27,633 nucleotides of DNA from Sphaeroforma arctica JP610. Lineage: Eukaryota; Opisthokonta; Ichthyosporea; Ichthyophonida. The DNA lies in assembly GCF_001186125.1 (NCBI RefSeq), contig NW_014040520.1, forward strand, positions 144,943 through 172,575. Direction: 5' to 3'. Below the pieces are notes generated by a model, which was not told the origin of the DNA, did not search any database, and saw only the letters and a list, made by a program, of their open reading frames with translations. The translations under genes were made by a program, and so were the position numbers. This document shows positions 1 through 9,273 of this stretch, one piece after another; positions within the stretch are counted from its first letter, which is position 1; the number at the start of each line of letters is the position of its first letter.

Positions 1-459
1 TTCACCCCCAACCTCGCTCCTCAACCGAATTATGACGGATAACCTGGTCCTACTTGGCATTTCGTACTCTGCACTAACCCATTCCACAGCATTACACGAT
101 AAAGACCCGATCCGAACCACAGAGGTGGGTACGCTATTTAGTAGGTCAGAAAGCGAATACGTGGCACACTCGATGGTGTCAGTTTTTTGTCAGCACCGGC
201 CTGAATATCCTCCATTGTCGACTCACTTGGTCCAAGCTTCAACAGGAAATTTACTGACCACTTCGTCCCATCGATCTTCCCCGAACCACTACAACGGCTA
301 TGAGAGCCATACCATAGGTACAAACATTGTAACTTAACTCCTTTGAAATAAATAATATTATACCTACTAGGGGCAAAGCTAAATTCGGTTCGAGGATGTC
401 GATATCTCAAGCTAGTGATATAATCACGCCCTGTACAAAGAAGAAAGTTACGTGAAACG
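1..459. other. unassigned left flank
   Basis: I recognise no gene here. The + frame is open from the window edge (from base 2) to a stop at 335-337, giving about 111 codons, and an AATAAA hexamer lies at 347-352 shortly after it, so this could be the tail of a gene that begins outside the window. An overlapping frame on the - strand (138-410) is also open and looks no less protein-like, so the call is undecided. The last 120 bases before the transposase start at 460 are A+T rich and show no clear promoter. The stretch may be the left end of the DNA transposon that carries the transposase, but no terminal inverted repeat was found. Confidence 0.3.
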
Positions 460-1421
460 ATGGATAGCGAGCAAATGGAAAGAGAACAAGATGCATTGGG
501 TGATCATAGTGGGTGGAGCACAGTTCATTTCTTTAAGATATTAGAATCGCCCGCTTTATGTCGAAAGACCACGGGCGAACCAACCATGACAGTTCTTCGA
601 TTACTGTTTGATTATCTCAACTATAACAATCGACTTGCAAACTTAACTCAATGGAATGATAAGGTACATAGCCGTGTGGTGGCTGCGATGGAGCTTAACA
701 TGGAAGGAACTGATCAAGACGAAGAAGATTATGAATTACGGAAGCGCAGTAAGAAACTCACGGTGTGGGAATACTTTATTCTATTCATGCTCATATTCAT
801 GGATTGCCGAGATAATATGGCAATAGCTGGTATGCACTTTGACATCTCAGAGCTGACAGCTAGACGAATCTATACCACATTCTGCATAGCATTGTCACAT
901 ATCTTCAAATCAAGACAACCTTTCCCGACACCACTACAAGCCGCTCCATATACACCAGACCGCACCAAGCAAACATTAGATCTCAATGACGGGATTGCAC
1001 TCTTCATAGGAGACTGTGCTGAACGGAAGATAGAATCACCCCTATGTGTGTCAAATGATTTATATTCTGCGAGTTTAGCGAATATAAAAATTGTACTACC
1101 ATATGACACAATGTTGTAGCTTGTGGTAACACGTATGTTGCCGATATTACCAATGGCTACTGTGGGGCATCGACTGACAACGGCATATACAATAATGAGA
1201 TTTATGGCAGAAAGATGCAAGAGGCGGATACCTTCTCAGATGTAGTACAGAAAACTATATTCATTTGCTACTTGTACGATAAGGGACTCACGGATCGATA
1301 TGAACTGAAACGCCACTTGATATACATATGTACTCCAAGAAAGAACCAAAACGGACAACTAGTCTTTTTGCAGCAGCGTGCAGCTGACGATAAATTTATT
1401 GCCAGAGAACGTATAAACATT
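460..1421 (+). pseudogene. DDE_Tnp_4-type DNA transposase, broken
   Basis: This is a remnant of a cut-and-paste DNA transposase of the HTH plus DDE_Tnp_4 kind (PF13613/PF13359-like), a nuclear DNA-cutting enzyme. Residues about 100-150 form the helix-turn-helix (starting KLTVWEYFILFML, later ISELTARRIYTTF). The first catalytic aspartate lies in GDCAERKIESP (D185 of the first reading frame). After a frame change near 1105-1119 the protein continues as YVADITNGYCGASTDNG, with the family's conserved S-x-D at about 1176, and then LYDKGLTDRYELK with the second acidic residue at 1278. The coding ends after IARERINI at 1421, just before the expected third acidic residue (the E of a typical hVER motif), because an LTR starts at 1422. 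The ATG at 460 is the first in frame; real N-terminal sequence may begin there. Inactive: one frameshift plus loss of the C-terminus. Family placement is by motif only. Confidence 0.75.
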
Positions 1422-1564
1422 TGTAAGATTCGATCTTTCAAGGCGATATTAACGCCTTAGAGTAATTTAAACCCTAAACGCTTAGGTTAAGTCTAAGTAT
1501 AATTGAAATCGAAGCAAGTAAACGAAATGAGTCTTTCAGTAAAGTGAAGTATGCCTCGTGAAAA

Positions 1565-1635
1565 CAGCAATACTCTGAGGGATTGTGAGGCTGAGACATT
1601 GCCGATATATAATCCTCTCAGTATTGCTTTCGCTG
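1565..1635. promoter_or_regulatory. conserved LTR stem-loop
   Basis: The arms AGCAATACT (1566-1574) and AGTATTGCT (1620-1628) are exact inverted repeats, with further pairing of CTGAG with CTCAG and of CAGC with GCTG. The loop holds a TATA-like ATATATAAT. The same arrangement recurs near 7507-7580 and 17136-17205 with some changes that keep parts of the pairing. The role is unknown; transcription start or RNA packaging signals are possibilities. Confidence 0.45.
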
Positions 1636-1949
1636 AAGGGATTTTATTTAGTGTTTCGTTGTCGCTCTATTAGAAACTATAGTAAGTTTCGTTAGGGCGA
1701 ATCCGAGAGACTCCTAAATTGCTATCTTTACAAAAGAAAGAAAAATACTCTTGATGTCCATAGTTATTGCATTAACCAATAACTTGCCACTTATCACGAA
1801 GTACCGACTTAGCCATCATCAGACTGGCACATCTGGTTGGCTGAACGGAGGATAAACTAAGCAACGCTAATAGTCCTTAGAAACCTATGTTCGGCTGAGC
1901 CATCTCGCAACAGAAGTATTCAGATATAAATAGATTTGGAAAGTAAATA

Positions 1950-1969
1950 TAGTTCTATTAATAGAACTA
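1950..1969. repeat. perfect 20-bp palindrome in LTR
   Basis: TAGTTCTATTAATAGAACTA is a perfect palindrome. It is identical in the LTR at 17000-17739 (17536-17555). Just downstream are two more hairpins, CCAAA...TTTGG and GGCC...GGCC. It could be a dimeric protein-binding site or part of an RNA 3'-end structure. Confidence 0.7.
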
Positions 1970-2143
1970 GACCAAATCTTATGTTTGGTATTTTACTGGG
2001 GCCTTTTAATGGCCTTGTCCAAATATCTGATATGTAAAATGGAAAAGGTATTAATTAAAAAAACCGTTAAAAACCATTTTGGAAACTTAAGTTCCTCGTA
2101 CTATTAAGAGTACGTTTATAGTTTACGTACTGCTTAAGAGTAC

Positions 2144-4296
2144 CATCCACCGCCGCTGCCGATGCGTTTAACCGCACCGTAGCCGAGGTACTTGCCTCCG
2201 ACAATAATAGTCAATATGTCAATGCTTCGGATAAGGATGTAGCCACTCCGATTAAGAAGACTACTTCTACAGACAGAGCCCGAGGGCCAACTATTGTTTC
2301 AACTTCAGAGCTTGCATTTACAAAGCCAAGAAGTGAAACAAGGGGCACGTCTCGAAACGCCCCAACCAATTCTTCTGACGAAACTCAGAAAGAAAAGTCC
2401 CCATTTATAGGGGACAAAGACGAATCTCAGAAGGTACCTATACCGGAACCAGACGAGGAGGCAAGCTCAAGTGGCAAACCCGAATCTACGTCCGAGACCA
2501 CTGAACCAGCGCGCATAAGTAAGTTAATTACTGCAAACACTGATCTTAAGAATCAGTTAGCCGCCCTTATGAAAGGCATGACTGTTGAACATGTAGACCG
2601 AATGTATAGATCAGGAAAACGTATACAGCACTTACGCGAGCATGTTTCTCTGGGCATTACTGAAGCCCTACAGAAGTGGACAGAACGTCGACAGGCAATT
2701 ACGCCCTAAAAGCGTAAAGGCCTGAGCGCTACACCTGTGTCAGATGAGCCAGATGTGCTCAGCGTATATATACCTTACGAGGTACTACCACCAGAACTCC
2801 AGGCTAATTACTCGCCTGTTCTAACACCCGGCCATGTGTCGCCCGTCCTTGAGGGTATTATAGACCCAGAGGCAGGTAAAAATATTCCACCACCTTTACC
2901 CAACTGGGATAACAATCGTCGGAAACCAGTTAAGACTGGGTATATTATCCAGACGCATGAATCATCCAAGATTATAGTACCAACTACTATCCAAGGAACA
3001 GAGTACCGAAAGGCCTCGACCATGGACTTTACAAGGGGTAATATACACTCTCGTAAACGTGTTAACGATGTCGAATTTAATCGCTTCGATCGCACAGCAT
3101 TACACCAGCCAGCAAAGGATTTCCACTCTGACAAGGTGACCAAACTTAATAAATCGGTCGATTACATCATTAATATGGAAATCGCCCATGACGAGCACCG
3201 TGCTGACAACGTATCATATTTTGCTAATATGATCGCGATCAAGTAGAAGCACATCGATCAGCTACTTCAGGCCCAACGTGGGCAAGACCACAGGGATAAC
3301 CAGAAGTACAAGGGACAGATCAGTCGACTTAAGTCGAACTGGGATGCCAACAACAAGCAGGTCGAGTTTATAAACAACCATGACCTCGACACGCTAACTC
3401 GTACGCTTAATGCGTTTACGGTCATGCTGGAGACGAATGATATCGCTCCCCAGCAATGGATTTCCGCTTTAATGCAGTCGTTTGACCCTACAGGAACAAA
3501 TTACTTGCTCCTGCAGCGACACCAGCATGAGCTAGACACTTGTCATGACTGGCCAGCTGTGTGTTGGTTGGTTATGTCCATATTAAGCAAGGACATGCAA
3601 AGTCCAGGACTGAGTTCAATCTTAACTGAACCAGTTGAGAATACTCCTATTCAGAGTTATATTCTGAAACTTGATGCTGACCTGAAACGTCCAGATATAA
3701 CAAAGGACAAGGCCCAGCAATGGTACGAGTTCCTGGTTATGCATGTTTTCTGTAAGAACATAGGGAACAACGACCGTGAAAGTCTGTACACCGAGTTGCG
3801 ACGTAAATACGCTACTGAGGCTCGAGACAAGGGACATGAAACAAAGTTTTATCTATCCCGACTTACGTGGGAATAGTTTTATGATACTGCATTCACTCTT
3901 TTTCCCGCACACTGAGTAACCTCGAAGATAAAGGTGGTAAATAAGAAACCGCGCGAGCTCGCTGATCAAGGATACCTCTCACGCCAGACATCAGATGATA
4001 AACCTCATCAGACGCGTCCTAACCAGACACGTGCTCGCGACTCCACTCAATCAACGCGACCCAATAAACGGGCACGCGCGGAGGCGAAGGACAAGGAACC
4101 TCTATTTAAGGAGATTAAGAAATGTGCCGACGCACAGTGTGGGTATGACATGTACCAATTGACCCCTAACGGTTATTGGAATGGCAGACATGCACTCACC
4201 TGTACACACTTTCTTACTAAGTGTGACAAGTGTGAGAAGACCAATGGCTATCACGCCAAGTCATGTGACAAGAATCCTGACATTAAGTTGGAGTGA
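2144..4296 (+). mobile_element. gag part of element A
   Basis: This gag-type polyprotein text begins ADAFNRTVAE near 2158 and matches the N-terminal gag of element C (16451-16921). It continues through charged, Ser/Thr/Glu-rich sequence and a Pro-rich stretch near 2780-2920, then a mainly helical capsid-like part at about 3420-3890 (for example YEFLVMHVFCKNI and SLYTELRRKYATEA, shared with element E at 27287-27633). It ends with a basic linker and the zinc module. Gag would form the particle and bind the element RNA. The assignment rests on position before the protease, on the match to C and E, and on the zinc module; I did not recognise a named capsid family. Broken copy. Confidence 0.7.
4123..4266 (+). 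mobile_element. gag zinc module of element A
   Basis: The eight ligands are spaced CX4C-X16-HX3C-X6-CX2C-X6-HX3C, starting CADAQC and ending HAKSC. The loop NGYWNGRHA is shared with D (NGRWNGRHA). Spacing is identical in C (16045-16188) and D (22530-22673). By position it replaces the usual CCHC nucleocapsid knuckle, so nucleic-acid binding is likely but inferred. Confidence 0.75.
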
Positions 4297-4341
4297 AAGT
4301 ACTACCAGGTACAATCGTTACAAAGGAAATACAACGACTCT

Positions 4342-4760
4342 TTGGACGAGCGTGTAACAATCCCTGTATATTGCAATGGAAATAAAGTCCTTGCATTGAT
4401 TGATCCTGGTTCAGAAATTTCATGCATATCCGACCGCTTTGTATTGATGAAAGACATTGAAAGGCGCACTCAAACTACTCACCTAATCTTAACAGATGAC
4501 AAAACTTCTAAGTGTGATACCATGGCCACAGATGTTAAAATTTCCCTGGCCGATGATAGAAATATCACTACCCAAGCTATGATAGTTAAGATGTCACAGA
4601 AATACGACTTAATAGTCGAAATGAGTGACTTACACATTCTAGGTATAACCGAAACTGGTTTACCATATAACATAGATCCATTAAAGGACCAATCAGACGA
4701 TAACTGTCTGAAACCATATAAGACCCCGTCAGACACAGTCAAGGCAATAATAAACCTAGG
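4342..4760 (+). mobile_element. clan AA protease part of element A
   Basis: This is a retropepsin-like aspartic protease, which would cut the polyproteins. The flap-side strands precede ALIDPGSEISCISDRFV, with the catalytic Asp at 4402-4404, and the second half includes YDLIVEMSDLHILGI (hydrophobic-hydrophobic-G-type core region). The motif reads DPG where most retropepsins have DTG or DSG. The same DPG occurs in element C (near 15900) and D (near 22400), so it is a lineage trait and not an error of this copy. Confidence 0.7.
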
Positions 4761-4774
4761 TATATACAATTATT

Positions 4775-5070
4775 TAGCCGAGCAATGAATGCATCACAGT
4801 TGAATTATCCAACTGTGAAGCAAGAGCTACTAGCCATAGTAGCAGCTTTAACACACTTCCGCGATTACTTATATGTAACAGCTTTTACGCTGATATGTGA
4901 TCAGAAGTCCCTTTAATATATGAAGGAAATGAAGCAAGACTCTCAACTACTGAGCCGATGGCATGATATAATATCAAAGTTTCATTTTGATATCAAACAT
5001 CTACCAGGGATACATAACCATTTACCGGATATGTTATCTCGCTTTGTACCGGACTTTAATAAATCCGTAA
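4775..5070 (+). mobile_element. RNase H part of element A
   Basis: The text FFSRAMNASQLNYPTVKQE, then ALTHFRDYLY, then CDQKSL, and finally HLPGIHNHLPDMLSRF is the Ty3/gypsy RNase H region. That domain removes the RNA strand during cDNA synthesis. The terminal LPDMLSR corresponds to the ADALSR motif of gypsy elements. The same text is found at 18110-18478 (E) and 20584-21204 (D). Confidence 0.75.
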
Positions 5071-5111
5071 GTGAGTTACTAGCCACTGATTGGAAATGTA
5101 ACCCCAGGTGG

Positions 5112-5414
5112 TTTGAACTGGTACAAAAGATATTTAAGCCACATACAGTTGACATGTTTGCTACACATCATAATGCACAACTTAAGAATTACAGGACTTC
5201 AAATCATCCTTTAGGAGATGCCCTACAACTAGACCTCTCCGAACATAATGCGTGGGCTAATCCACCATGGCAGTTAATTGCCCAATTACTAAATTATGTT
5301 CATATACACAAAGCTGCCATCACGTTGTGTTGCCCATTACGGAGTAAAGATCCATGGGTCAATACATTAATAAGCATGATACAATGCGAGCCAATATATT
5401 TAAATAGGGAAGTA
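5112..5414 (+). mobile_element. Dam-like methyltransferase domain of element A
   Basis: This domain follows RNase H directly. It shows TVDMFATHHNAQL, then NAWANPPW with NPPW at 5259-5270, then ITLCCPL...PW. The order and spacing (36 residues from the Asp to the NPPW) match the phage Dam-like N6-adenine methyltransferase domain described for DIRS-type retrotransposons, where NPPY/DPPY-like residues contact the target base. Activity is not implied. Related copies are at 17880-18190, 20278-20560 and 9430-9745. Confidence 0.65.
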
Positions 5415-5925
5415 GATACTTTCCTATATCAGGGTACCCGAGCCATCTAGAAGACGCACTGGAGACATACTAAAATATGTCGTATAGATCCCATTGGAAC
5501 AACCAAATAGACCCCTTCTGAGACCTTCCTTAACAAAGTCAAAGAATCAGAGATTCCACTCTCTACTAAATTGAACGTTAGCAGTTCAAAGGCAACACAG
5601 CATTTGAAGTCTGTGCACAAGAAATACAATCTACTAATGACACTACAGTTAAGAAGCGTCAGTCTCTAGCTAGGACTCTGTTTAATAACATAAAGTCCAA
5701 GCCCGAAGTCTTTAAAACCATATTTTTAAAGGGATTAATGAAAGATTATCCCGAAGCATATACAGATATAATGTGACTTTTAAATAAGTTAGGTGTATCA
5801 AACGCACACGAGCGCACTCATGACACTCATGCGAAAGAAGGACAGGTATCTAGAAACACTACAGACTTAAAAACCACGCAGGTGGATTCTCAACACCCTA
5901 CCTTTATTCTGGAGGAGCAGAATGA
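5415..5925 (+). mobile_element. linker between methyltransferase and integrase, element A
   Basis: This stretch of about 500 bases lies between the methyltransferase-like domain and the integrase zinc region. Part of it reads as protein-like, Lys/Thr/Ser-rich text, and a related stretch is visible next to the methyltransferase domain of element E (17740-17880, opposite strand). I recognise no domain in it. Confidence 0.4.
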
Positions 5926-7312
5926 TAAAAACATTCTTGCTTGGCTGACGCAAAACCATAAGCTGAAGCACCAGAACGTAGTAGACGCACTTAAAGATGC
6001 TAAGCGAAATGGGATCGCGCACCATAAGCAGGCAACTTTAGTTGACAGGGTATATCAGTCATATACAGACTGTGATCTCAACCAGATTAAGTGCTATGGG
6101 TTCGCACCGCTTAAGAGTGTGACTGAAGATGTTCCATGGCGCAGGGTCATCATTGATCTGGTTGACCTGTCTACGTCCGAGCACACAGGCGACCGTTACG
6201 TATACTACTTCTTTACCGGCCTACGTACGAGCACACAGGCGACCGTTACGTATGCCACTTCTTTGATGTGGCGTCACGGTATATCTTGCTCTATCCTTTA
6301 AATGACAAGAGTACGCAGACCGTGGCAGAATTATGTTGCCAAGTCTTTGCTGACCACGGGTGGCCAGGTATAATGTGTACTGATAACGGTAGCGAGTTCT
6401 GCGATGACGTAATGGAATCATTAGTACTCGTATCAGGCATGCGCCATAAAAGGGGTGTACCATAAAAACCGCAAACACAAGGCGCGAATGAAACGCGCCA
6501 TAAAAGACTTAAGTTCTTCTTACGTACTGCATTAACGGATGATGCAGATGATTGGCCGTACCACCTTAAATGGGTACAAACTCAGATGAACGGGTGTGCT
6601 TATCCGGTTACAGGAACAACACCCGCTCATTATTTTCGTGGCAGATATAGTGAGTTACAAACACCCTTTAACAAGGACGAACCTGATCACCATGAGTTTT
6701 AATGGGTAGAGCAGGTACAACGTATACACAACGTTGTATATCCTTGTTTGCGAGAGACACGTAATGTGGCCTTATTAAAAAGGCAAAATAGATGGAATGC
6801 TACCAAAACAATTTAGCAGAGTATCAGGTTGGAGACAGAGTTAACATCCGTCAACGTAATTCCGATACTACTGTACTAACATCGAAATGGATAGGACCAT
6901 ATATCTTTGTAGCCGACACTAAAAGTGGAACCTATGAGGTTAACAACCCCGACGGTTCTAGTGCTTTAAATATAGGCACTAGTCGGATTCCGACTACTGA
7001 GATTATTCTCGCAAGAAGACATAATTCTACTGCACCTCTTGACCGCTTCGAATTTAAAGATATTATATGATAAAAGCCTTTAACAGAAAATGGCGTAAAC
7101 GCCTACATGAGTCACAGGCTGAAAAAGATAGCATGTTCCCATCGTCTGAAGGCACGGAAGTTAAAACTTACCCGCCAACAGCATTTATCCCGAGCTTTAC
7201 TGCTCATCCTTCGTATGTTCCAAAAACATTGAAGCGTAAGAAACGCCCCGTCGACCACAACGGACCTACTGGACCTAAAACCAAAACTCACATTGTAACC
7301 GAGAACGCTTAA
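5926..7312 (+). mobile_element. DDE integrase part of element A
   Basis: Integrase inserts the cDNA into host DNA. An N-terminal zinc-type region carries LTQNHKLKHQNVV and later YTDCDLNQIKCYG. The core shows the first Asp in PWRRVIIDLVDL (near 6160) and the second in MCTDNGSEFCDD (near 6385). The C-terminal part has the GPY/F motif in SKWIGPYIFVAD (near 6890) and then a tail ending near 7312 with YPPTAFIPSF and KKRPVDHNGPTGPK, conserved with D. There is no chromodomain, unlike in B. Broken copy. Confidence 0.75.
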
Positions 7313-7373
7313 CTTCTCCACTTGAGAAACATTAACTATACGATATGCTACTTAAATGTTTTCGACCCGTTTT

Positions 7374-7631
7374 TGTAAGATTCGGTCTATCTAGGCGATA
7401 TTAACGCCTTAGAGTAATTAAACGCGTAGGTTAAGTCTAAGTATCGTAAAATTCGAAGTAAATAAACGAAATGAGTCTTTTGGTAAAGTTAGGTATGCCT
7501 CGTGAAAACAGCAATACTCTGAGGGATTGTGAGGCTGAGACATTGCCTGTATATAATCCTTTCAGTTCTGTTTTAGCCGCAGGGATTTTATTTAGTGTTT
7601 CGTTGTCGCTCTAATTGAAACTATGGTAATA
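7374..7631 (+). repeat. LTR copy 2 (A family), cut by element B
   Basis: It begins TGTAAGATTCGGTCT and follows LTR copies 1 and 3 in the same + orientation for about 257 bases, to CTATGGTA, where the LTR of element B takes over. It follows the integrase stop by 61 bases. In element D the corresponding position after the integrase shows the opposite end of the LTR. Confidence 0.8.
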
Positions 7632-7727
7632 TGGATAAACCCAGTTCAAAATGTAGTCTCTAATAAAACCCAAATATCAAATTAACCCTATTCCTAAATA
7701 AACCCTATCAGGGACTTCCTGGCTACA
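7632..7727 (-). repeat. 3' LTR of element B (96 bp)
   Basis: It starts TGGATAAACCC and ends GGCTACA on +, so it has TG...CA ends on either strand. It is a direct copy of 15477-15572. It contains the telobox-like AAACCCTATC. The left neighbour is an A-family LTR fragment. Confidence 0.85.
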
Positions 7728-7952
7728 GCCGCCCCAAGCTAAAACACCACAAGTGTGCGAGCTTAAAAGATTGAAGGAATACTCTGAAAGCGGTTACGTG
7801 CTGGCAGTTATCCTCAGAGAGCTAGAGCATTGTGCTGGCATTTAACCTCAAAGAGCTAGAGGGCTCGGCTATTTGTTCACCACTCGATTTGGTGACTAAA
7901 CGGTAAGTACACGTTACTTAAAATTATATCTATTAACAAAATTATCTTCTAA
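7728..7952 (-). repeat. non-coding 3' region of element B with tandem repeat
   Basis: No gene is seen between the 3' LTR and the chromodomain end. Two copies of a 29-base unit (7799-7827 and 7833-7861, period 34) share TGCTGGCA..TTA.CCTCA and AGAGCTAGAG. A hairpin TCACCA...TGGTGA follows near 7876-7894. Next to the LTR the coding strand reads TTGGGGCGGC, a weak candidate for the polypurine tract. Confidence 0.5.
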
Positions 7953-8324
7953 CTATAACTGGTCTCTCCGGTGTTTCCGAGCTCGTGTCTGTGTATCTTT
8001 GTGATATGCCACAATGTCATTACCGTCGTCAAAGGCCTCGGCCGTTTCCCACGTCGGCACCCCCTCATGCCAACGCACCAGATATTCGAGTTTACCCGTA
8101 ACATCATTTGTCCTTTGTTTGATGATGTGACGGAACGCTGACCCGCCTTCTTGCCAAAGATCATCGTTCAACGGTGGGTCTATACTGCGGTGGACCAACC
8201 GTAGTAACTCAATCCGTACCGGCTTCCCCTTAAACTCCTGGGGAGTGGACCCATCTCTATGTGTAAGGTCATAACCTTGACCGTTGCCGCCTTTAACTAC
8301 ATATGGACCAAACAGTGGGTGCAT
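7953..8324 (-). mobile_element. integrase C-terminus with chromodomain, element B
   Basis: The part begins with the GPY/F motif (HPLFGPYVV) and ends in a chromodomain-like module at about 7989-8147: FRHIIKQR, then LEYLVRWHEG, then PTWETAEAF. Chromodomains on Ty3/gypsy integrases (chromoviruses) bind modified histone tails and steer insertion into heterochromatin. The aromatic positions Y and W and the TWE motif are visible. Short basic tail after it. Confidence 0.75.
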
Positions 8325-8356
8325 GGCTTTGGAAGATCACCCCTCCGATTTCACCA

Positions 8357-9273
8357 TCACGACGTCGCCTTTATCAAATGGACTAAGTCATGGGCGTGTA
8401 ACCGATCAAATGTCTGCGTCGATTTATCCGTATAGGTCGTAGTGATTTTATGCAGTGTAGGTAAAATTGTATCCTGGAGCTGGTCCAACCGTTGTGCCCA
8501 CGTGTCATTAGTAACCGGTTGTTGCTCTGGGACGTCATCGGTGAAATCCGCAAACGGCACGTGTCGACGTCCAAAATAAACACTAAACGGCGCGCTTTTG
8601 TGTCGTCGGGAGATGCGCAAGTTCTGGTACAGCATTGTAAAAGGGAGACGTTCGTCCCATGCTTGGGGTACTGCCTCACAGACGATGCGTATCGAACGTG
8701 TTATCTCCTTGTGTCGACGTTCCGTTGCCCCCAACACCTGTGGTCTATATGGTGGTGATACTTTGTGAAGTATACTCACTGCCTTGACAATGAGGGCGAC
8801 AATGTTGTTCGTAAACTCATTACCCATATCTGTCTGTAGCTTGCGAGGAAATAAAAACATCTGCGCGGTGGTTTCCTTCGTCTTATCTGGTGTAGCACGT
8901 AAGATCGAATAGCCGGAAGCCACGTCTAATACATGGAGGAAAGTTTATTCTGTCTTGTGGACGTTACCAGCATTGGAATATAGTCCACCTGAATGTGATC
9001 CCAAGGGTACTTTGCATCAATGCTTATCATCGGATGTAAGCCTTTACGTAGGGTATCCTGGCCCAAACACTGTCCACACTGCCGTTTAATTTCTGTAGCC
9101 AGTTCTAATGCCCCCGGCCAAACGTGGCCGTTCTGTTGTAATTGTTGGACAGTATCGGCAGCGCCGTGGTGGCCTTGCTCATGCTGTGCCTGTGTGAGTT
9201 GTGTACGCCGTTGTTGTTTCATCGGTTTGGCATTCGCAAAGGCCGGTTGTGCCCCCTCACTAGTTAACGCCAC
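8357..9273 (-). mobile_element. integrase zinc region and DDE core, element B
   Basis: In coding order: HEQGHHGAAD and RQCGQCLG form the HHCC zinc region (about 9060-9200), then WDHIQVDYI supplies the first Asp, TDMGNEF the second and GATERRHKEI the Glu. The order is that of a retroviral-type integrase core. It lies next to the GPY/F-chromodomain part. Family identification is firm; the copy is not intact. Confidence 0.8.

Larger units (their letters stand above)
1422..2143 (+). repeat. LTR copy 1 (A family)
   Basis: The copy begins TGTAAGATTCG and aligns base for base over about 720 bases with the LTR at 17000-17739, both read on +. Its left boundary abuts the truncated transposase. It contains a near-palindrome AAGGCG...CGCCTT close to the TG end, a telobox-like AAACCCTAA near 1470, a stem-loop at 1565-1635, a TATA-like ATATATAAT near 1606, a perfect 20-bp palindrome at 1950-1969 and short hairpins around CGTACT...AGTACG. 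By comparison with C and D the TG end at 1422 is the end that normally faces the gag gene in a 5' LTR, or the outer end in a 3' LTR. Confidence 0.85.
1422..7631 (+). mobile_element. LTR element A (Ty3/gypsy-like), fossil
   Basis: This is an old LTR retrotransposon copy whose body codes on + and lies between two direct copies of one LTR family (1422-2143 and 7374-7631). Parts seen in order are gag with a terminal zinc module, clan AA protease, RNase H, a Dam-like methyltransferase domain, a linker, and a DDE integrase with GPY/F motif and a basic tail. The copy is broken, with probably more than ten breaks. It inserted into, or was joined to, the DNA transposase at 1421. Elements C and E are close relatives (gag text nearly identical), and D is a more distant one. 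The LTRs point the opposite way to the body when compared with C and D, which is treated as a finding. Confidence 0.85.

Noticed and set aside
1860-1900. Possible hammerhead ribozyme: CTAATAGTCCTTAGAAAC in the LTR
   Set aside because: It only loosely resembles CTGATGA...GAAAC. The core bases are wrong and no proper stem II can be drawn; the - strand CTGATGA near 1818 also lacks a paired GAAA.
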